Notes under the pieces: model-generated
Database searches by the model: none
The model's input: only the letters and a program-made list of their open reading frames with translations
What the model was told of the DNA's origin: nothing
Translations under genes and position numbers: made by a program
From: Nematostella vectensis
Taxonomy: Eukaryota > Cnidaria > Anthozoa > Actiniaria > Edwardsiidae
Length of the DNA: 64,000 nucleotides
Assembly: GCF_932526225.1 (NCBI RefSeq)
Contig: NC_064041.1
Coordinates: 10,646,813-10,710,812, forward strand
Reading direction: 5' to 3'
Shown: positions 26,901 to 29,900 of the stretch, one piece after another
How positions within the stretch are numbered: position 1 is the first letter of the stretch
How the letters are laid out: each line of letters opens with the position of its first letter

Positions 26901-29900
26901 GGTGGTGGTGGTGACGTGCTGGTCAGCGCCCCGACGAGCTCGTCTCTCCGCATCCAGTAATATCTTGGGATACCCCGCTCCTTGGCGAGGGCTTTCAGAT
27001 CTTTCACCTTCAGGTTCTCCATTTCTATCAAACCAGCCATGTCTTTAAACCACTTTTCAAAAGCTTTTTTAGATGTGAAGCTGAGAGGCTAGCCCTCAGG
27101 CTCCCCCTAGGTGCGGCACGTGACAAAGTGATTGACAGGTTTTTGACAAAGTGATTGACAGGTTTTTTACAAAGTGATTGACAGGTGGGCGTGGTCGTCA
27201 CGTGACAAAGTGATTGACAGGTTTTTTACAAAGTGATTGACAGGTGGGCGTGGCCGTCACGTGACAAAGTGATTGACAGGTTCTTGACAAAATGATTGAC
27301 AGGTGGGCGTGGTCGTCACGTATGTGCAAGGAGTCTTGGGCAAACTCGCGCATGCGCAGGTCGCGGGGCTTGGCGGAGGTGTGCGTAGACTTTTGCGCCA
27401 CTTTTGGAATGAAATTTGGGGAGATCAAAAAGTTGCGCCAGCTGCGCCAAAACCCTACTACTCCTTCTAACGTAATCTGTTTGTCTTATAGCACTTTGCA
27501 CACATTCGGGGAATCCTTCTAACGTAATCTGTTTGTCTTATAGCATTCTGCACACTTTCGGGGAATCCTTCTAACGTAATCTGTTTGTCTTATAGCATTC
27601 TGCGCACATTCGGGGAATCCTTCTAACGTAATCTGTTTGTCTTATAGCATTCTGCACACTTTCGGGGAATCCTTCTAACGTAATCTGTTTGTCTTATAGC
27701 ATTCTGCACACATTCGGGGAATCCTTCTTACGTAATCTGTTTGTCTTATAGCATTCTGCACACATTCGGGGAATCCTTCTAACGTAATCTGTTTGTCTTA
27801 TAGCATTCTGCACACATTCGGGGAATCCTTCTAACGTAATCTGTTTGTCTTATAGCACTTTGCACACATTCGGGGAATCCTTCTAACGTAATCTGTTTGT
27901 CTTATAGCACTTTGCACACATTCGGGGAATCCTTCTAACGTAATCTGTTTGTCTTATAGCATTCTGCACACATTCGGGGAATCCTTCTAACGTAATCTGT
28001 TTGTCTTATAGCACTTTGCACACATTCGGGGAATCCTTCTAACGTAATCTGTTTGTCTTATAGCACTTTGCACACATTCGGGGAATCCTTCTAACGTAAT
28101 CTGTTTGTCTTATAGCATTCTGCACACATTCGGGGAATCCTTCTAACGTAATCTGTTTGTCTTATAGCATTCTGCACACATTCGGGGAATCCTTCTAACG
28201 TAATCTGTTTGTCTTATAGCACTTTGCACACATTCGGGGAATCCTTCTAACGTAATCTGTTTGTCTTATAGCACTTTGCACACATTCGGGGAATCCTTCT
28301 AACGTAATCTGTTTGTCTTATAGCATTCTGCACACATTCGGGGAATCCTTCTAACGTAATCTGTTTGTCTTATAGCACTTTGCACACATTCGGGAAATCC
28401 TTCTAACGTAATCTGTTTGTCTTATAGCACTTTGCACACATTCGGGGAATCCTTCTAACGTAATCTGTTTGTCTTATAGCACTTTGCACACATTCGGGGA
28501 ATCCTTCTAACGTAATCTGTTTGTCTTATAGCATTCTGCACACATTCGGGGAATCCTTCTAACGTAATCTGTTTGTCTTATAGCACTTTGCACACATTCG
28601 GGGAATCCTTCTAACGTAATCTGTTGGTCTTATAGCACTTTGCACACATTCGGGGAATCCTTCTTACGTAATCTGTTTGTCTTATAGCATTCTGCACACA
28701 TTCGGGGAATCCTTCTAACGTAATCTGTTTGTCTTATAGCATTCTGCACACATTCGGGGAATCCTTCTAACGTAATCTGTTTGTCTTATAGCACTTTGCA
28801 CACATTCGGGGAATCCTTCTAACGTAATCTGTTGGTCTTGTAGCACTTTGCACACATTCGGGGAATCCTTCTAACGTAATCTGTTTGTCTTATAGCACTT
28901 TGCACACATTCGGGGAATCCTTCTAATGTAATCTGTTTTATAGCGCTTTTCATTGTCACTAACGGCAAAAGCATTATCGGCTCAAGTCACAAGAAAAGTG
29001 CGACCACACTGAAAAACGAAAAGGACTTTGATATTTACGCGATAGCCGTGGGAAAGGGCCCTAACAAGGAGGAACTGCAGTCTCTTGTGTCACAACCCGT
29101 CAGAGATCATGTGATTACGCTGAAGCACATCGGGGATGTGTTCACTGGAGTGCGCAAGGTCATCACGACCCCGGAGAATGGTGGGTAATACGAAAGGTCA
29201 TGCGATTCATGTTGAACATGACGTCAGACGTCAGGAAAGCTAGGATGACCTGGACTTCTTCTCTGTCTAATGCTCACAATGATACCCTGATCTTTATCTA
29301 CTTTGGTCCCGATCAAAATCATACTAAAGCGTCAAAGCCATTACCCTTCTATCTTCGTTTAAACAAAACGTGTAGCAAACACTTCCTTACCGGATAATCC
29401 TTAATATTTTTTTTATCTCAGAGTTTGCTCAGTGTGGTATCAGTGGTACAAAGAGCAAGAAGCGGACGGTTCGTGGGAACAAGGCGGCGAGTGGAGTATG
29501 GCCCTGGCAAATCGGCATCTTCTGGGACAGTACGTGAACTCTTCTCTCCTCCCCACCCCTTCCTCAGCACTTCTCTCCTCCCCACCCCTTCCTCAGCACT
29601 TCCCTACTGCCTACCTCTACTTACCCCCTCTTTCTTTCCTCCCGTTTCCCTCCTCTTTCTTTCCATCCGTTTCTCTCCTCTTTCTTCCCTCCCGTTTCCC
29701 TCCTCTTTCTTTCCTCCCGTTTCCCTCCTCTTTCTTCCCTCCCGTTTCCCTCCTCTTTCTTCCCTCCCGTTTCCCTCCTCTTTCTTTCCTACCGTTTCCC
29801 TCCTCTTTCTTCCCTCCCGTTTCCCACCTCTTTCTTTCCCCCTCCCTCCTTCCTTTTGTCTCCCTCCTCTCCGTCCCCCCTCCAACATTCCCCAACCTCG

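Larger units (their letters stand above)
10944..27462. mobile_element. Maverick/Polinton DNA transposon, 16.5 kb, nearly intact
   Basis: The element is bounded by inverted repeats beginning AGTAGTAGGGTTTTGGCGCA at the left and ending with the complement at the right. It encodes the hallmark set: protein-primed-type PolB, retrovirus-like integrase, FtsK/A32-like packaging ATPase, and double and single jelly-roll capsid candidates. It also carries a cluster of small membrane proteins, and a TFIIB-like, an ankyrin and a Cys/His-repeat gene. Flanking bases are AATCCTTC on the left and CCTTCTAACG on the right. This fits a 5-bp duplication CCTTC with symmetrical ends, or a 6-bp duplication TCCTTC if the right terminal T belongs to the flank. 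Polintons usually make 6-bp duplications. Long intact ORFs suggest a recent insertion. I find no adenain-like cysteine protease. Confidence 0.95.
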
